The notes: generated by a model not told the origin, from the sequence alone. A stretch of 46,265 nt of DNA from Mycolicibacterium vaccae NBRC 14118 = CIP 105934 (GCF_001552715.1 NZ_BCRS01000023.1:1-46265); one strand, 5' to 3'; positions 32,934-42,119 are shown, counted from the stretch's first letter. Translations and numbers: made by a program.

Positions 32934-33896
32934 ATGGCGAGCGACGGGGAGCGCGCGGGGGTCGAGCTGACCAACCTCGACCAGCCGCTGTCCGACGATG
33001 CGGGCGCCACCAAACGCGACCTCGTCGACTATCTGGACGCCGTCGCGGACCGCATCCTGCCGGTGCTCGCCGGCCGACCGCTGACGGTGCTGCGGGCGCT
33101 TCGGGGCCGGGCCCCGTTCATGCAGAAGAACGTGCCCAAGTACACCCCGGACTGGGTGCGCACGGTGCCGATCTGGGCCGAGGCGTCCAAGCGCGAGATC
33201 CGCTACGCCGTCTGCGACGACCGCCGCACCCTGCTGTGGCTGGCCAATCAGCGCGCCGTCGAGTACCACCCCGCGCTCGGGCCTGCCGACGACATCTACC
33301 GACCGACCCACCTGATCCTCGATCTCGACCCACCCGACGGCGCCGATTTCGCCGCGGTGGTGGCGGTGGCCCACCTGGTTCGGCAGGCCCTGTCCGACAG
33401 CGGGCTGGCGGGTGCGGTGAAGACCAGCGGCTCCCGCGGCCTGCACATCTTCGTCCCGATCGACGACACCGCTCCCGTCGACGACGTCGCAGCCGCCACG
33501 CGCGCAATGGCCGCGCGCGCCGAGGCGCTGGATCCGTCGATCGCCACCACCGCGTTCATCGTCTCCGACCGTGAGGACAAGGTGTTCGTCGACGCCACCC
33601 GTGCGGGCGGGGCCACCGTGGCCGCGGCCTACAGCCCGCGGTTGCGTCCCGGCACGCCGGTGTCCTTCCCGGTGTCCTGGTCTGAGCTGGAGCGGGTGCA
33701 CCCGTCCGATTTCACGGTGCACACCGCCGCGGCCGTGCTGGCCGGGCGCGACCCGTGGGCCGACGCGATGCCGGCGCCGCAACGACTGCCGAACGAACTG
33801 ATCGAGCACGGCCGGACGATCCCGGTCGCACGGGTGGCGGCGATGCACGAAGGGAAGCGGCGCGCCAGGGCGCAACGCGAGGGCGAGGCCCGGTAG
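32934..33896 (+). CDS. Stand-alone LigD-type primase-polymerase (PrimPol/PolD-like, 320 aa)
   Basis: Archaeo-eukaryotic primase-superfamily polymerase as found in the POL domain of LigD. Catalytic Asp pair in LILDLDPPD (Asp130, Asp132), third Asp in VFVDATR (Asp220), nucleotide-binding SGSRGLHIFVPI at 165-176, and the ligase-like entry segment APFMQKNVPKY at 60-70. No ligase or nuclease domain and no Ku gene nearby, matching the stand-alone PolD1/PolD2-type proteins of mycobacteria, which fill gaps and add ribonucleotides in repair. ATG 32934. It ends 7 nt before the convergent STAS gene. Confidence 0.93.
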   Translation: MASDGERAGVELTNLDQPLSDDAGATKRDLVDYLDAVADRILPVLAGRPLTVLRALRGRAPFMQKNVPKYTPDWVRTVPIWAEASKREIRYAVCDDRRTLLWLANQRAVEYHPALGPADDIYRPTHLILDLDPPDGADFAAVVAVAHLVRQALSDSGLAGAVKTSGSRGLHIFVPIDDTAPVDDVAAATRAMAARAEALDPSIATTAFIVSDREDKVFVDATRAGGATVAAAYSPRLRPGTPVSFPVSWSELERVHPSDFTVHTAAAVLAGRDPWADAMPAPQRLPNELIEHGRTIPVARVAAMHEGKRRARAQREGEAR

Positions 33897-33903
33897 GGCG
33901 CGC

Positions 33904-34209
33904 CTATCCGCCGGCCGGCTTGACGATCGTCACCCTGGTCAGCCCGCTCACCGTCAGCACCGGCAACAGGACCGGATTCACCAGCAGCTCGATCGATTCG
34001 GCGTAGTCGAACAGCACGTTGATGGCGCCGCTGTCGAGGTAGTCCACAGCGCTCAGGTCGACGAGCAGGGCCTGCCCGTCGGACCCGACCGCGGCCCCGA
34101 CGGCCTCGGAGAACGCGGCGATGTTGCTCATGTCCAGCTCGCCGACAGCGGTCAGCACCGACGAGCCGTCCTCCTGACGGTCGGTGTGCAGGCTCAGCGG
34201 GGTGGGCAT
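33904..34209 (-). CDS. STAS-domain anti-sigma factor antagonist-like protein (101 aa)
   Basis: Single STAS domain of the SpoIIAA/RsbV type. Strand GSSVLTAVGELDMSNI and the phosphorylation loop DYLDSGAINVLF are seen; Ser60 is the expected target of an RsbW-like kinase. ATG 34209 shares one base with the stop of the 1393-aa kinase/phosphatase (TGATG), so it is the last gene of that operon. It could bind the RsbW-like kinase module of its neighbour or a distant anti-sigma factor in a partner switch. Confidence 0.9.
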   Translation of the reverse strand: MPTPLSLHTDRQEDGSSVLTAVGELDMSNIAAFSEAVGAAVGSDGQALLVDLSAVDYLDSGAINVLFDYAESIELLVNPVLLPVLTVSGLTRVTIVKPAGG

Positions 34210-37200
34210 CAGTGGATCCTGGCGTTCATGCGCACGGTGGTGCCCGTGCGCTGGGAGTCGATGGTGACATCCTGCATCAAGGCCTCCATCAAGGCGATGC
34301 CCCTACCCCGGTGCAGTGCCGGCACCTCCGCGCGCGGCTTCCACGTCCCGGAGTCGGCGATGGTCACGAACACGGTGTCGGGCAGCGCGGTGGCACACAG
34401 CCGGACTGTCCCGTCCGGACGGTCGCGATGGCCGTGCTCGATGGAATTGGCCAGCGCCTCCCCCACGGCGATCAGCACATCCAGCGACTGTTCCTGCGAG
34501 ACCCCGACGGCGGTCAGCCAGTCCCGCAGCACGGCCCGGCTGCCGGCCAGCTCCGCCACATCGGCGGGGAACTCGAGATCGAGCGGCGCGGGCTGGCGGT
34601 AGAGCAGCAGCGCCACGTCGTCCTGGTAGCCGTCGGTCGGCGCGAGCCGCGACATGATCACATTGGCCAGCTCGTCCAGCGCGGTCGCCCGGTTGCGCTG
34701 CACCACGTCGGTCGCGCGGGCGATGCCGTCGTCGATCGACTCGCGCCTGCGTTCGATCAGACCGTCGGTGTAGAGCAGCAGGGTGGCCCGGGGCGGCATG
34801 GTCTCCCGGGCCTCGGTGCGGTGGGGCGGGTTCTTGAGCCCCAGCGGCGTCGCGCGTGCACCCTCCAGCAGCCGGGTGGAACGGTCCGCGGTGACCAGGA
34901 TCGGGGGCGGGTGACCCGCGCACGAGTACACCAACTCGCCGTTCTGCGGATCCAGCACCGCGCAGAAAGCCGTCGTGCACCGCGCCCCCGGCAACCGTGC
35001 CGCGAATCGGTCCAGCGCCGACAGCGCCGCCGCCGGGCTCGGATGTTCCAGCAGCAGCGCGCGGCAGGCGCTGCGCAGCTGACCCATGATCGTGGCGGCG
35101 GTGAGGCCGTGCCCGACGCAGTCGCCGACGATCAGTCCGATCTTGCCGTCGTCGAGGTCGACGACGTCGTACCAGTCGCCGCCGACCTGCAACGGGCTGG
35201 TCGCCGGCTGGTACCGCACGGCGAAACCGCTGGACAGCGCAGGACCGAGGATCGCGTGTTGCAGGGCCAGCGCCGTCTCGCGCTGCTGATCGATCTGGTG
35301 CACGCGTTGCAACCCCTGCCCCAGCCGGCCCGCCAACACCGTGAGCAGCGTGTGATCGTCCGTGGTGAACCGCCGGTGCTCGAACAGCTCGATGTACATC
35401 ACGAGCACGCCCCGCGGATGCCGCAATGCCACCCCCGCCGCGCCGGCGGCCGAGGTGTCCGGGTCGAGCAACTGGCCGTCCCGCAGCGCGGTGATCGCCG
35501 CGCGGGTCTGCGGTGACAGGTCACCCCAGCCGGCCGGCTCCCCGACGCATCTCAGGTGCGGCTGCCCGGAGTCGTCACGGTCCTCGTCATCAGGCCAGAT
35601 GGCGGCCAGCACGCGCCGCGCACCCCACACTGCCGCGAACTCCTCGGCGGCCGCCAGCACGGCGTCGTCGAGCGTGTCGGCCTGCGAGAGCTGCTGATGC
35701 AGTGAGGCCAGCGCGGTCTCACGCTGCACGATGTAGTGCTCGGCGCTGACGTCGCGCAGAGTTCCGACCACGACGTCACGGCCGGTCTCCGGATCCTCGG
35801 TGCGGGCGAAGGTGACCGCCATCCACAACCGGTGCCCGTCGCGGTGGGTCACCGGTACCGCGCCGATGCTGCCGTGCGGCTCCGACAGCACTCTGTCGAA
35901 CGCCTCCCTGGTCCGCCGGTGCGCTTCGGGATCATGCTCGGCCGACGGCCACCACGGGTGCACGGGCCGGTACGGAAGACCGGCGGCGTCGAACCCGAGG
36001 ATGTCGCCGAAGGCGGGGTTGATCTCGATGACGGTGCCCTCGTCGTCGCAGATGAAGAAGGCCTCCTGCAACGAGTCGACCAGCGCCGAGCGCCAGCGGG
36101 CGTGGTGCGCACGCAGCCGGGAGAGTTCGACACTCGTGCGCACCCGCGCCAGCAACTCCGCCGCGGCGAACGGTTTGACCAGGTAGTCGTCGGCGCCGGC
36201 GCGCAGGCCGCTGATCGACGCCTCCTGGCCGGCGCGGGCCGAGAGCAGCAGCACCGGCAGTGCCGCGGTGCGCCGGTCGGCGCGCAGCTCGGCCACCAAG
36301 CCCAGCCCGTCGAGGCGCGGCATCATCACATCGCTGATCACGATGTCGGGCGGGTCGGCTTGGATCCTCTCCAACGCCTCGACCCCGTCGACGACCGCCT
36401 CCACCTGGTAGCCGTCGGCATGCAGCAGCCGGCTCAGATACTCGCGCATGTCGGCGTTGTCGTCGGCGATCAACACCCGTGTCGGTGTCGCGGACCCGAC
36501 GGTGGCAGTGGTCGCGAATCTTGTTGGCGTGCCGAATGACTCAGAGTCGCGATCGTGCTCGCCGGGGATCCAGCGCAGCGCCTCTTCGACATAGGCGTCC
36601 GCCGTGCCCGCTTTGGCCCGGTTCTCCCCGGCCGGGGCGAGCGCGTCCCCGGGTAGGTGCGCGGCGCCGAGCGGCAGCCGGATCGTGAACGTCGTTCCGC
36701 GGCCTTCGACACTCTGCGCGCCGATCGTGCCGCCGTGCAGCCCGATCAACTCCTTGACCAGAGCGAGCCCGATACCGCTCCCCTCGTGCGAGCGCGCCCT
36801 CGCGTTCTCGATGCGGTGAAAGCGTTCGAACAGCCGCGGCATCTCCGCGGCAGGCACACCGGAACCGGTGTCGGCGACCGCGACGACGGCGTTGCGGCCG
36901 TCCTTGCGCACCCGGACCGACACCGTGCCGTCGAAGGTGAACTTCAGCGCGTTCGACAACAGGTTGAAGATCACCTTCTCCCACATGTCGCGATCGACGT
37001 ACACGGGTTCGTCCAACGGTTCGCAGTCGACGTCCAACACCAGCCCCGCGCGCTCCATCGCCGAGCGGAAGACGCTGGCGAGTTCGCCGGTCAGGGTGCC
37101 GAGGTCCACCGGCTGGTAGAGGGCCTGGGTGCGGCCCGCCTCGATCCGGGAGAAGTCCAGCAGCGTGTTGACCAGTTTGGCCAGCCGAAACCCGTTGCGC

Positions 37201-38390
37201 CACACCACGTCCAACTCCTGACGCGCACGCTCGTCGACGCCGTCGGCGCGGCGTAGCTCGGAGACCGGGTCCAGGATCAGGGTCAGCGGGGTACGAAATT
37301 CGTGGCTGATGTTGGAGAAGAAGGTGGTTTTGGCCCGGTCGAGCTCGGCGAGTTCCTCGGCCCGGCGCTGCTGGGCGCGATAGCTGCGTGCCAGGCCGAT
37401 GCCCGCCGCGATGTGGGCGGCCACCAGCGTGACGAAACCGCGGTAGGCCTCGTCCAACAGCCGGTAGCGGTTCAGCGCGGCCACCAGGAAGCCGCTGGGC
37501 GACCCGCCCTGATGCAGCAACGGGACGACCAGCGCCTGCACCGGCGGCTCGCGCCACGCCCCGCTCGGCAGCGCGGGGTACTCGGCCAGGTCGAGATCGA
37601 CCAGAACCGAGTCGCCGCGCGCCAGTTCGGCCAGCGGCCACCGACTGTCGTCTGGGGTCAGGCCGTCGGCGCCCAGGCGTGCGGGCACAGCGGGATGTCC
37701 CACCTCGATGCCGCTGGCGCCCGCCAACCGCGCCGACCCGTCGTCGTCGAACAGGTACGTCAGCGTGAAGGGCAGGTCCCGCAGATTCTGGGCCAGCTGC
37801 TCGTCGACGAAGCTGAGGATGTCCTCCTCGCCGCGCACCAGGCTGGGATCGGATCCGAGATCGCGCAAGGTCGCCATGCGCCGCTCACCGATCACCCGTG
37901 TGGTGTCCTCGCTGACCACGCACAGCATCCCGACCACGTGGGCGTCGTCGTCGCGCAACGGGCTGTAGGAGAAGGTGTGGTAGGTCTCCTCCACGTAGCC
38001 CGACCGCTGCAGGAACAACAGCAGAGCGGTGTCCCACGTCGCCTCACCGGTGGACAGCACCCGCTCGATCCGCGGGCCGATGTCGTCCCAGATCTCCGCC
38101 CACACCTCCCGGGCCGGGCGTCCCAGCGCCCACGGGTACTTGCGGCCCAGGGTGTCGCGCCGGTAGGCGTCGTTGCAGAAGAACGTCAGCTCCGACCCCC
38201 ACGCCATCCACATCGGGAACCGTGAGGACAGCAGGATGCTGACCGCCGTCCGCAGGCTCTGCGGCCAACCGGTCGGCGGACCGAGTGGCGTCGCGGCCCA
38301 GTCGACCTCGGCGTGGTCGCGGCCGACCTCGCCACCGTCGGCGAAAAGACTTGAGCGCGAGGGATTCCCGCCGTCCACGCTACTCATCAC
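34209..38390 (-). CDS. Hybrid histidine kinase-receiver-SpoIIE phosphatase-RsbW-like kinase (1393 aa)
   Basis: Order by residue: PAS-like sensor (about 30-165), GAF (about 175-335), HisKA with phospho-His363 (SNISHEFRTPLT), HATPase with N-box Asn480, G1 DTGSGVP and G2 HEGSGIGLALVKEL, receiver (636-750) with Asp687 and Lys739, PAS (765-885), GAF (890-1030), SpoIIE/PP2C phosphatase (1055-1265) with metal Asp residues 1072, 1075, 1090, 1209 and 1258, and RsbW-like HATPase (1270-1390; Glu1311, Asn1315, GRGIALMEAL). All motifs look intact. Start GTG 38390 or ATG 38387, overlapping the upstream STAS gene. It joins two-component and partner-switching signalling in one chain. Known mycobacterial relative in spirit: Rv1364c. 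Confidence 0.93.
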   Translation of the reverse strand: MMSSVDGGNPSRSSLFADGGEVGRDHAEVDWAATPLGPPTGWPQSLRTAVSILLSSRFPMWMAWGSELTFFCNDAYRRDTLGRKYPWALGRPAREVWAEIWDDIGPRIERVLSTGEATWDTALLLFLQRSGYVEETYHTFSYSPLRDDDAHVVGMLCVVSEDTTRVIGERRMATLRDLGSDPSLVRGEEDILSFVDEQLAQNLRDLPFTLTYLFDDDGSARLAGASGIEVGHPAVPARLGADGLTPDDSRWPLAELARGDSVLVDLDLAEYPALPSGAWREPPVQALVVPLLHQGGSPSGFLVAALNRYRLLDEAYRGFVTLVAAHIAAGIGLARSYRAQQRRAEELAELDRAKTTFFSNISHEFRTPLTLILDPVSELRRADGVDERARQELDVVWRNGFRLAKLVNTLLDFSRIEAGRTQALYQPVDLGTLTGELASVFRSAMERAGLVLDVDCEPLDEPVYVDRDMWEKVIFNLLSNALKFTFDGTVSVRVRKDGRNAVVAVADTGSGVPAAEMPRLFERFHRIENARARSHEGSGIGLALVKELIGLHGGTIGAQSVEGRGTTFTIRLPLGAAHLPGDALAPAGENRAKAGTADAYVEEALRWIPGEHDRDSESFGTPTRFATTATVGSATPTRVLIADDNADMREYLSRLLHADGYQVEAVVDGVEALERIQADPPDIVISDVMMPRLDGLGLVAELRADRRTAALPVLLLSARAGQEASISGLRAGADDYLVKPFAAAELLARVRTSVELSRLRAHHARWRSALVDSLQEAFFICDDEGTVIEINPAFGDILGFDAAGLPYRPVHPWWPSAEHDPEAHRRTREAFDRVLSEPHGSIGAVPVTHRDGHRLWMAVTFARTEDPETGRDVVVGTLRDVSAEHYIVQRETALASLHQQLSQADTLDDAVLAAAEEFAAVWGARRVLAAIWPDDEDRDDSGQPHLRCVGEPAGWGDLSPQTRAAITALRDGQLLDPDTSAAGAAGVALRHPRGVLVMYIELFEHRRFTTDDHTLLTVLAGRLGQGLQRVHQIDQQRETALALQHAILGPALSSGFAVRYQPATSPLQVGGDWYDVVDLDDGKIGLIVGDCVGHGLTAATIMGQLRSACRALLLEHPSPAAALSALDRFAARLPGARCTTAFCAVLDPQNGELVYSCAGHPPPILVTADRSTRLLEGARATPLGLKNPPHRTEARETMPPRATLLLYTDGLIERRRESIDDGIARATDVVQRNRATALDELANVIMSRLAPTDGYQDDVALLLYRQPAPLDLEFPADVAELAGSRAVLRDWLTAVGVSQEQSLDVLIAVGEALANSIEHGHRDRPDGTVRLCATALPDTVFVTIADSGTWKPRAEVPALHRGRGIALMEALMQDVTIDSQRTGTTVRMNARIH

Positions 38391-38767
38391 AGGCCTTCGC
38401 TCGATGCCAGTGCGTCCGCCACCGTCGGGTAGGGCCGCAGCACGTCGTCGAGCTTGGTGACCTCGATGGGCCGGGTCACCTCGGCATTCGCGGCCACCAC
38501 CCGGACCGTGACGCCGCGGCCGCCACCGGTTTCGACGCTGTCGAGCAGCGCGTTCAATCCGGCACTGCCGAAGTAGGTGGCCTCGTTGAGCTCGACGACC
38601 AGTGCCCGCGACGGATGGGCGAGCGCGTCGGCGGTCGCGGCCTGCAGCGCCGCGGCCAGACGCTGCACGGTGCCGGTGTCCACCTCGCCGCTGACATAGA
38701 CGATCACCGCGCCGTCGCGCGCTTCCTGCGCGATGTTCAACGATTTCACGGATTCGGCGACAGTCAC
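38387..38767 (-). CDS. STAS-domain anti-sigma factor antagonist-like protein, second copy (126 aa)
   Basis: STAS domain with VIVYVSGEVDTGTVQRL as the first strands and NEATYFGSAGLNALLDSV as the phospho-loop; Ser68 is the candidate phosphorylation site. Sequence differs clearly from the STAS protein at 33904, so the operon holds two non-identical switch partners. GTG 38767 overlaps the PAS-ANTAR gene stop (GTGA) and its own stop overlaps the big kinase start, so it is coupled on both sides. Confidence 0.9.
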   Translation of the reverse strand: MTVAESVKSLNIAQEARDGAVIVYVSGEVDTGTVQRLAAALQAATADALAHPSRALVVELNEATYFGSAGLNALLDSVETGGGRGVTVRVVAANAEVTRPIEVTKLDDVLRPYPTVADALASSEGL

Positions 38768-39438
38768 TCGACGCGCTGGTGCGCGGTCAGGAGCAGGTGG
38801 TCGAACTGCCGGCGCAGATCGTCGCCGCGCACCTCCACCTTGTGGAACTCGGCGACGATCCGGCCGGCGAGTGCCCGGAGTTTGGTGTTCGTCTGCTGAG
38901 ACCGCCACTGCAGCAACTCGAACGCCTGGGTCTCGTCGATGCGGTAGACCAGCATCAGAGCGCCCTTGGCCTGCTCGATGGCCGCGCGCGCGGCGAACAG
39001 ATCGGGCAGCGAGGTGTTCAGCACGTCGCGGCGGGTCTGATCGAGGGTGTCGGTCAGGTCGACGTAGTAACCCTCGGTGCCGACGACGGCGCCACTGTCG
39101 TCGAACATCCTGTCGCCCAGCACGAGAACGCTGTGTTCGCGGTGGCGGGTGTCGAGGAGGCGATGCCGGCTGGAGAACGCCCCGCCGGAGTGCAGGGCAC
39201 GGTCGAGCAACTCCTGCACATGGCGGCGGTCGTCGGGATGTTTGTGGGAGAGCAGCAGTTCGGTGGTGGGGGTGACCGTGCCGGGCTCGTAGCCGTGCAT
39301 CCGGGCCACCTCGTCCGACCACTCCCACCGCTGGCCGACGAACCAGAACCGGAAGCCGCCGATGCGGAGGTCACCCCCCGCCTGGGGCGATTCGTCAGCA
39401 GACGACCCACCCTCACACGACTGATCGGCACGCGGCAT
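38764..39438 (-). CDS. PAS-ANTAR putative RNA-binding antiterminator (224 aa)
   Basis: Sensor plus RNA-binding output. PAS domain at about residues 28-133 (EWSDEVARMHGYEPG, LLLSHKHPDD and a D-rich turn). ANTAR three-helix domain at about 145-200 with RAAIEQAKGALMLVYRID and AFELLQWRSQQTNTKLR; ANTAR proteins bind paired hexaloop hairpins to prevent termination. No receiver domain. ATG 39438 lies 6 nt after a SigF-like -10, consistent with leaderless mRNA. It heads the operon that ends with the STAS gene at 33904. Confidence 0.92.
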   Translation of the reverse strand: MPRADQSCEGGSSADESPQAGGDLRIGGFRFWFVGQRWEWSDEVARMHGYEPGTVTPTTELLLSHKHPDDRRHVQELLDRALHSGGAFSSRHRLLDTRHREHSVLVLGDRMFDDSGAVVGTEGYYVDLTDTLDQTRRDVLNTSLPDLFAARAAIEQAKGALMLVYRIDETQAFELLQWRSQQTNTKLRALAGRIVAEFHKVEVRGDDLRRQFDHLLLTAHQRVE

Positions 39439-39836
39439 TGCCGCATTATTCCACTTCAGCCGATTTGGCAAACACCTTGCGCCGGACTGGTCGGCAGCTG
39501 CGGACGCCGGCCCGCCGAACTTGCCGTTTCCGCTGATGGGCCGGGTCGAATGCGGATAGCATCGGCCGCGGAGGCGCGGCTGCAGCGGGCACGATCCTGC
39601 GCCGGCCCGCCGTCGGGCGCCCAGAAGCGGTTGTGCCGCAGCCCCGCAACGCGCCGCCGGCGGCCGGGCGCCGCACCGCGGTACGTAGCGCGGCGCGAGA
39701 CCGCATCCGCACCTGAGGGGGTGGTGGGCACAAATACAGGTAGTCGCTCCCCGATGTGGGCGAGCCGTCGGTGGGCGATGGTTTCTGCAGCCGGTCGCGC
39801 GGACCACGGCACCCATTGACAGATTCGAGGAGACAG
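39439..39836. other. 398-nt intergenic region between PAS-ANTAR and methyltransferase
   Basis: It holds the SigF-like promoter for the minus operon at its left end and the ribosome-binding GAGGAGA before ATG 39837 at its right. The rest is GC-rich with several GC-palindromic stretches (for example GCGCCGCCGGCGGC near 39650) but no ORF, RNA gene or clear hairpin-plus-T run I can defend. Confidence 0.5.
39445..39473 (-). promoter_or_regulatory. SigF-like promoter, probably leaderless
   Basis: On the minus strand GTTT (39473-39470), a 17-nt spacer, then GGAATAAT (39452-39445). Mycobacterial SigF promoters are GGTTT-N15-17-GGGTAT, so this is a near match with a G-to-A change in the -10. The -10 ends 6 nt before ATG 39438. 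Operon genes are partner-switch type, which often sit under this sigma factor. Confidence 0.5.
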
Positions 39837-40688
39837 ATGACCACTGCTGACAGCGTGACGGGCCAACCCGACGCCGACCGTCAACTCAAAACCAGGCACC
39901 GCGCGCTGTGGGCATCGGGCGATTACCCCGCCGTGGCCGCGGAGCTGATCCCTGACCTCGGGCCACGGCTGGTGCAAGCGTGTGGCATCGGTCCCGGCCA
40001 ACGGGTGCTCGACGTCGCCGCGGGCTCGGGCAATGCCGCGATCCCGGCGGCTGTGTCCGGCGCGACGGTCGTGGCCAGTGACCTGACCCCGGAACTGTTC
40101 GAAGCCGGGCGCGCCATCGCCGCACTACGCGGAGTGGAACTCGACTGGGTCGAAGCCGATGCCGAGTCGATGCCGTTCCCCGACAATGACTTCGACGTCG
40201 TGATGTCGTGTGTCGGCGCGATGTTCGCACCGCACCACCAGGCCACCGCCGACGAACTCGTCCGGGTTGCCCGTCCGGGCGCCACCATCGGCCTGATCAA
40301 TTGGACGCCGGAAGGGTTCATCGGCAACCTGTTCGCCACGATGAAGCCCTACGCCGCCCCGCCGCCACCGGGGGCCGGCGCCGCGCCGTTGTGGGGCAGC
40401 GAGGATCACGTCCGGAAGTTGTTCGGAGACAGGGTCGCCGACTTACAAATGCAGCGCCGGACGGTCCTGATGGACCGCTGCGCGACACCGCTGGAATTCC
40501 GTGAGTACTGGAAGTCCAACTACGGCCCCACCATCGCGGTGTACGGCTTCAACGCCCAGGATCCCGACCGGTTGTCGGCTCTGGACCGCGATTTCCTGGC
40601 ATTCCTGGAGCAGTGGAACACCTCCGGGGAACCCGGCCGGACCGCCTATGAGGCCGAGTATCTGTTGGTGACGGCCACCAAGCGCTGA
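39837..40688 (+). CDS. SAM-dependent methyltransferase, class I (283 aa)
   Basis: Rossmann-type methyltransferase. Motif I VLDVAAGSGNAAIPAA at about residues 58-73, acidic strand-2 end ASDLTPELFEAG, motif ESMPFPDNDFDVVMS (motif II region), and post-motif VARPGATIGLINWTPEG. Resembles UbiE/Coq5-like small-molecule methyltransferases. ATG 39837 with GAGGAGACAG upstream. It converges with the APC permease, 5 nt apart. Substrate unknown; no neighbour ties it to a pathway. Confidence 0.9.
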   Translation: MTTADSVTGQPDADRQLKTRHRALWASGDYPAVAAELIPDLGPRLVQACGIGPGQRVLDVAAGSGNAAIPAAVSGATVVASDLTPELFEAGRAIAALRGVELDWVEADAESMPFPDNDFDVVMSCVGAMFAPHHQATADELVRVARPGATIGLINWTPEGFIGNLFATMKPYAAPPPPGAGAAPLWGSEDHVRKLFGDRVADLQMQRRTVLMDRCATPLEFREYWKSNYGPTIAVYGFNAQDPDRLSALDRDFLAFLEQWNTSGEPGRTAYEAEYLLVTATKR

Positions 40689-40693
40689 GTCCC

Positions 40694-42025
40694 TCACGCG
40701 TTCGCGGGGGCGGCGCTGGAGTACCGCCGGGTGACGAAGTGCAGCACCACGCCGACTCCCAGCAGCATCGCTGCCAGCAACCAGACCTTGCCGCTCTGCT
40801 GCGTCATGAGCAGCACGCACGACCCCACCCCGAGAACCGGGACGAACGTCCAGACCCGGTAGTGGTCGTGTTCGACGTGGTCGCGTCGCAGCATCAGCAC
40901 CGAGACGTTCGCGGCCAGGAACACGAAGAGCAGCAGTAACACCACCGTCTCGGCGAGGGTGGACAGGTCGCCGACCAGCGTCAACAGCATCGACACCGCC
41001 GTCGTCGCGACGATGGCGACCCACGGGGTGCGCCTGTTGGGCAGCACCCGGGACAAGACGTCGGGCAGCAGCCCCTGTTCTGCCATCCCGAAGCCCAGCC
41101 GACTCGACATGATCATCGTCAGCAGCGCCCCGTTGGCGACGGCGATCAGCGCGATCAGGCTGAAGAGCCAGTCCGGCACCCCGACGCCGGAGGCCGACAC
41201 CACATCGAGCAACGGCCCCGAGGACTGCGAGAGTTCGCCGGAGGGCAACGCGATCGCACTGGCCAGACCGACCAGGGCGTACACCACGCCGGCGGTGATC
41301 AACGCCGCGAACAACGCCGCCGGGTACACCCGTCGCGGGTTCCTGATCTCCTCGACGACGTTGGCCGAGGTCTCGAAACCGACGAACGAGTAGTACGCGA
41401 GAATCGCGCCGCCGAGGATCGCCAGCCCCGGCGACGCGCCGTCGGGCAGCGTGGTGGCGCGGCCGATGTCCCCGTCTCCGCGGCCCAGCATCATCGCGAC
41501 CACGGCGATCACGATGACCAGGCCGGTCAGCTCGATCGCCGTCATGACGACGTTGGTCTTGAGCGATTCGCTGATGCCGCGGGCATTGAGACAGGCGACC
41601 AGCACCAGGAAGACCAGCGCCGCTACGACGACCGGGACGTCGACGAACGTGGCGAGGTAGTCGCCGGAGAACGCCAGAGCCAGGCCCGCGGCGCTGGTCA
41701 CGCCCGCGGCCAGCATGCTGAATCCGACCAGGAACGCGATCAGCGGTTTTCCGAACGCCCGCTCGGCGAACACCGCCGCGCCTCCCGCACGCGGGTACTT
41801 CGTCACCAGCTCGGCGTAAGACCCTGCGGTGAGCAGCGCCAGCAGCATCGCCACCACCAGCGGCGCCCACAGCACCCCGCCGACCTCCGCCGACAGCTTC
41901 CCCATCAGCGCGTACACGCCGGCGCCGAGCACGTCGCCGAGGATGAACAGGAACAACAGCGGGCCTGTGATCTTGCGCGCCAACTTGGTCGGTGCGGCGT
42001 TCACCTCTGTGGTGTCTGAAGACAT
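40694..42025 (-). CDS. APC-family amino acid/polyamine permease (443 aa)
   Basis: Twelve-helix APC superfamily transporter. Helix 1 signature ITGPLLFLFILGDVLGAGVY, helix 3 loop YPRAGGAAVFAERAFGKPL, helix 6 GGAILAYYSFVGFETSANV and helix 8 loop MIMSSRLGFGMAEQGLLP are all visible. Close in look to cationic amino acid transporters. ATG 42025 is preferred because AGAGGGGG lies 7 nt upstream; the frame extends 17 codons further. No partner enzyme near to hint the substrate. Confidence 0.92.
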   Translation of the reverse strand: MSSDTTEVNAAPTKLARKITGPLLFLFILGDVLGAGVYALMGKLSAEVGGVLWAPLVVAMLLALLTAGSYAELVTKYPRAGGAAVFAERAFGKPLIAFLVGFSMLAAGVTSAAGLALAFSGDYLATFVDVPVVVAALVFLVLVACLNARGISESLKTNVVMTAIELTGLVIVIAVVAMMLGRGDGDIGRATTLPDGASPGLAILGGAILAYYSFVGFETSANVVEEIRNPRRVYPAALFAALITAGVVYALVGLASAIALPSGELSQSSGPLLDVVSASGVGVPDWLFSLIALIAVANGALLTMIMSSRLGFGMAEQGLLPDVLSRVLPNRRTPWVAIVATTAVSMLLTLVGDLSTLAETVVLLLLFVFLAANVSVLMLRRDHVEHDHYRVWTFVPVLGVGSCVLLMTQQSGKVWLLAAMLLGVGVVLHFVTRRYSSAAPANA

Positions 42026-42119
42026 CAGTCGGCCCCCTCTTTGTCGCCCCATGTCGAAGTGCTTTCCGGGCTCCACACCGAGCCGTAGAGGCAGATACCC
42101 CGAAGTGCAAAATCGACAC

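Noticed and set aside
39526..39546. Plus-strand GTTT-N14-GGGTCG as SigF promoter for the methyltransferase
   Set aside because: Spacing is short, the -10 is a poor match, and it is about 290 nt from the start codon.
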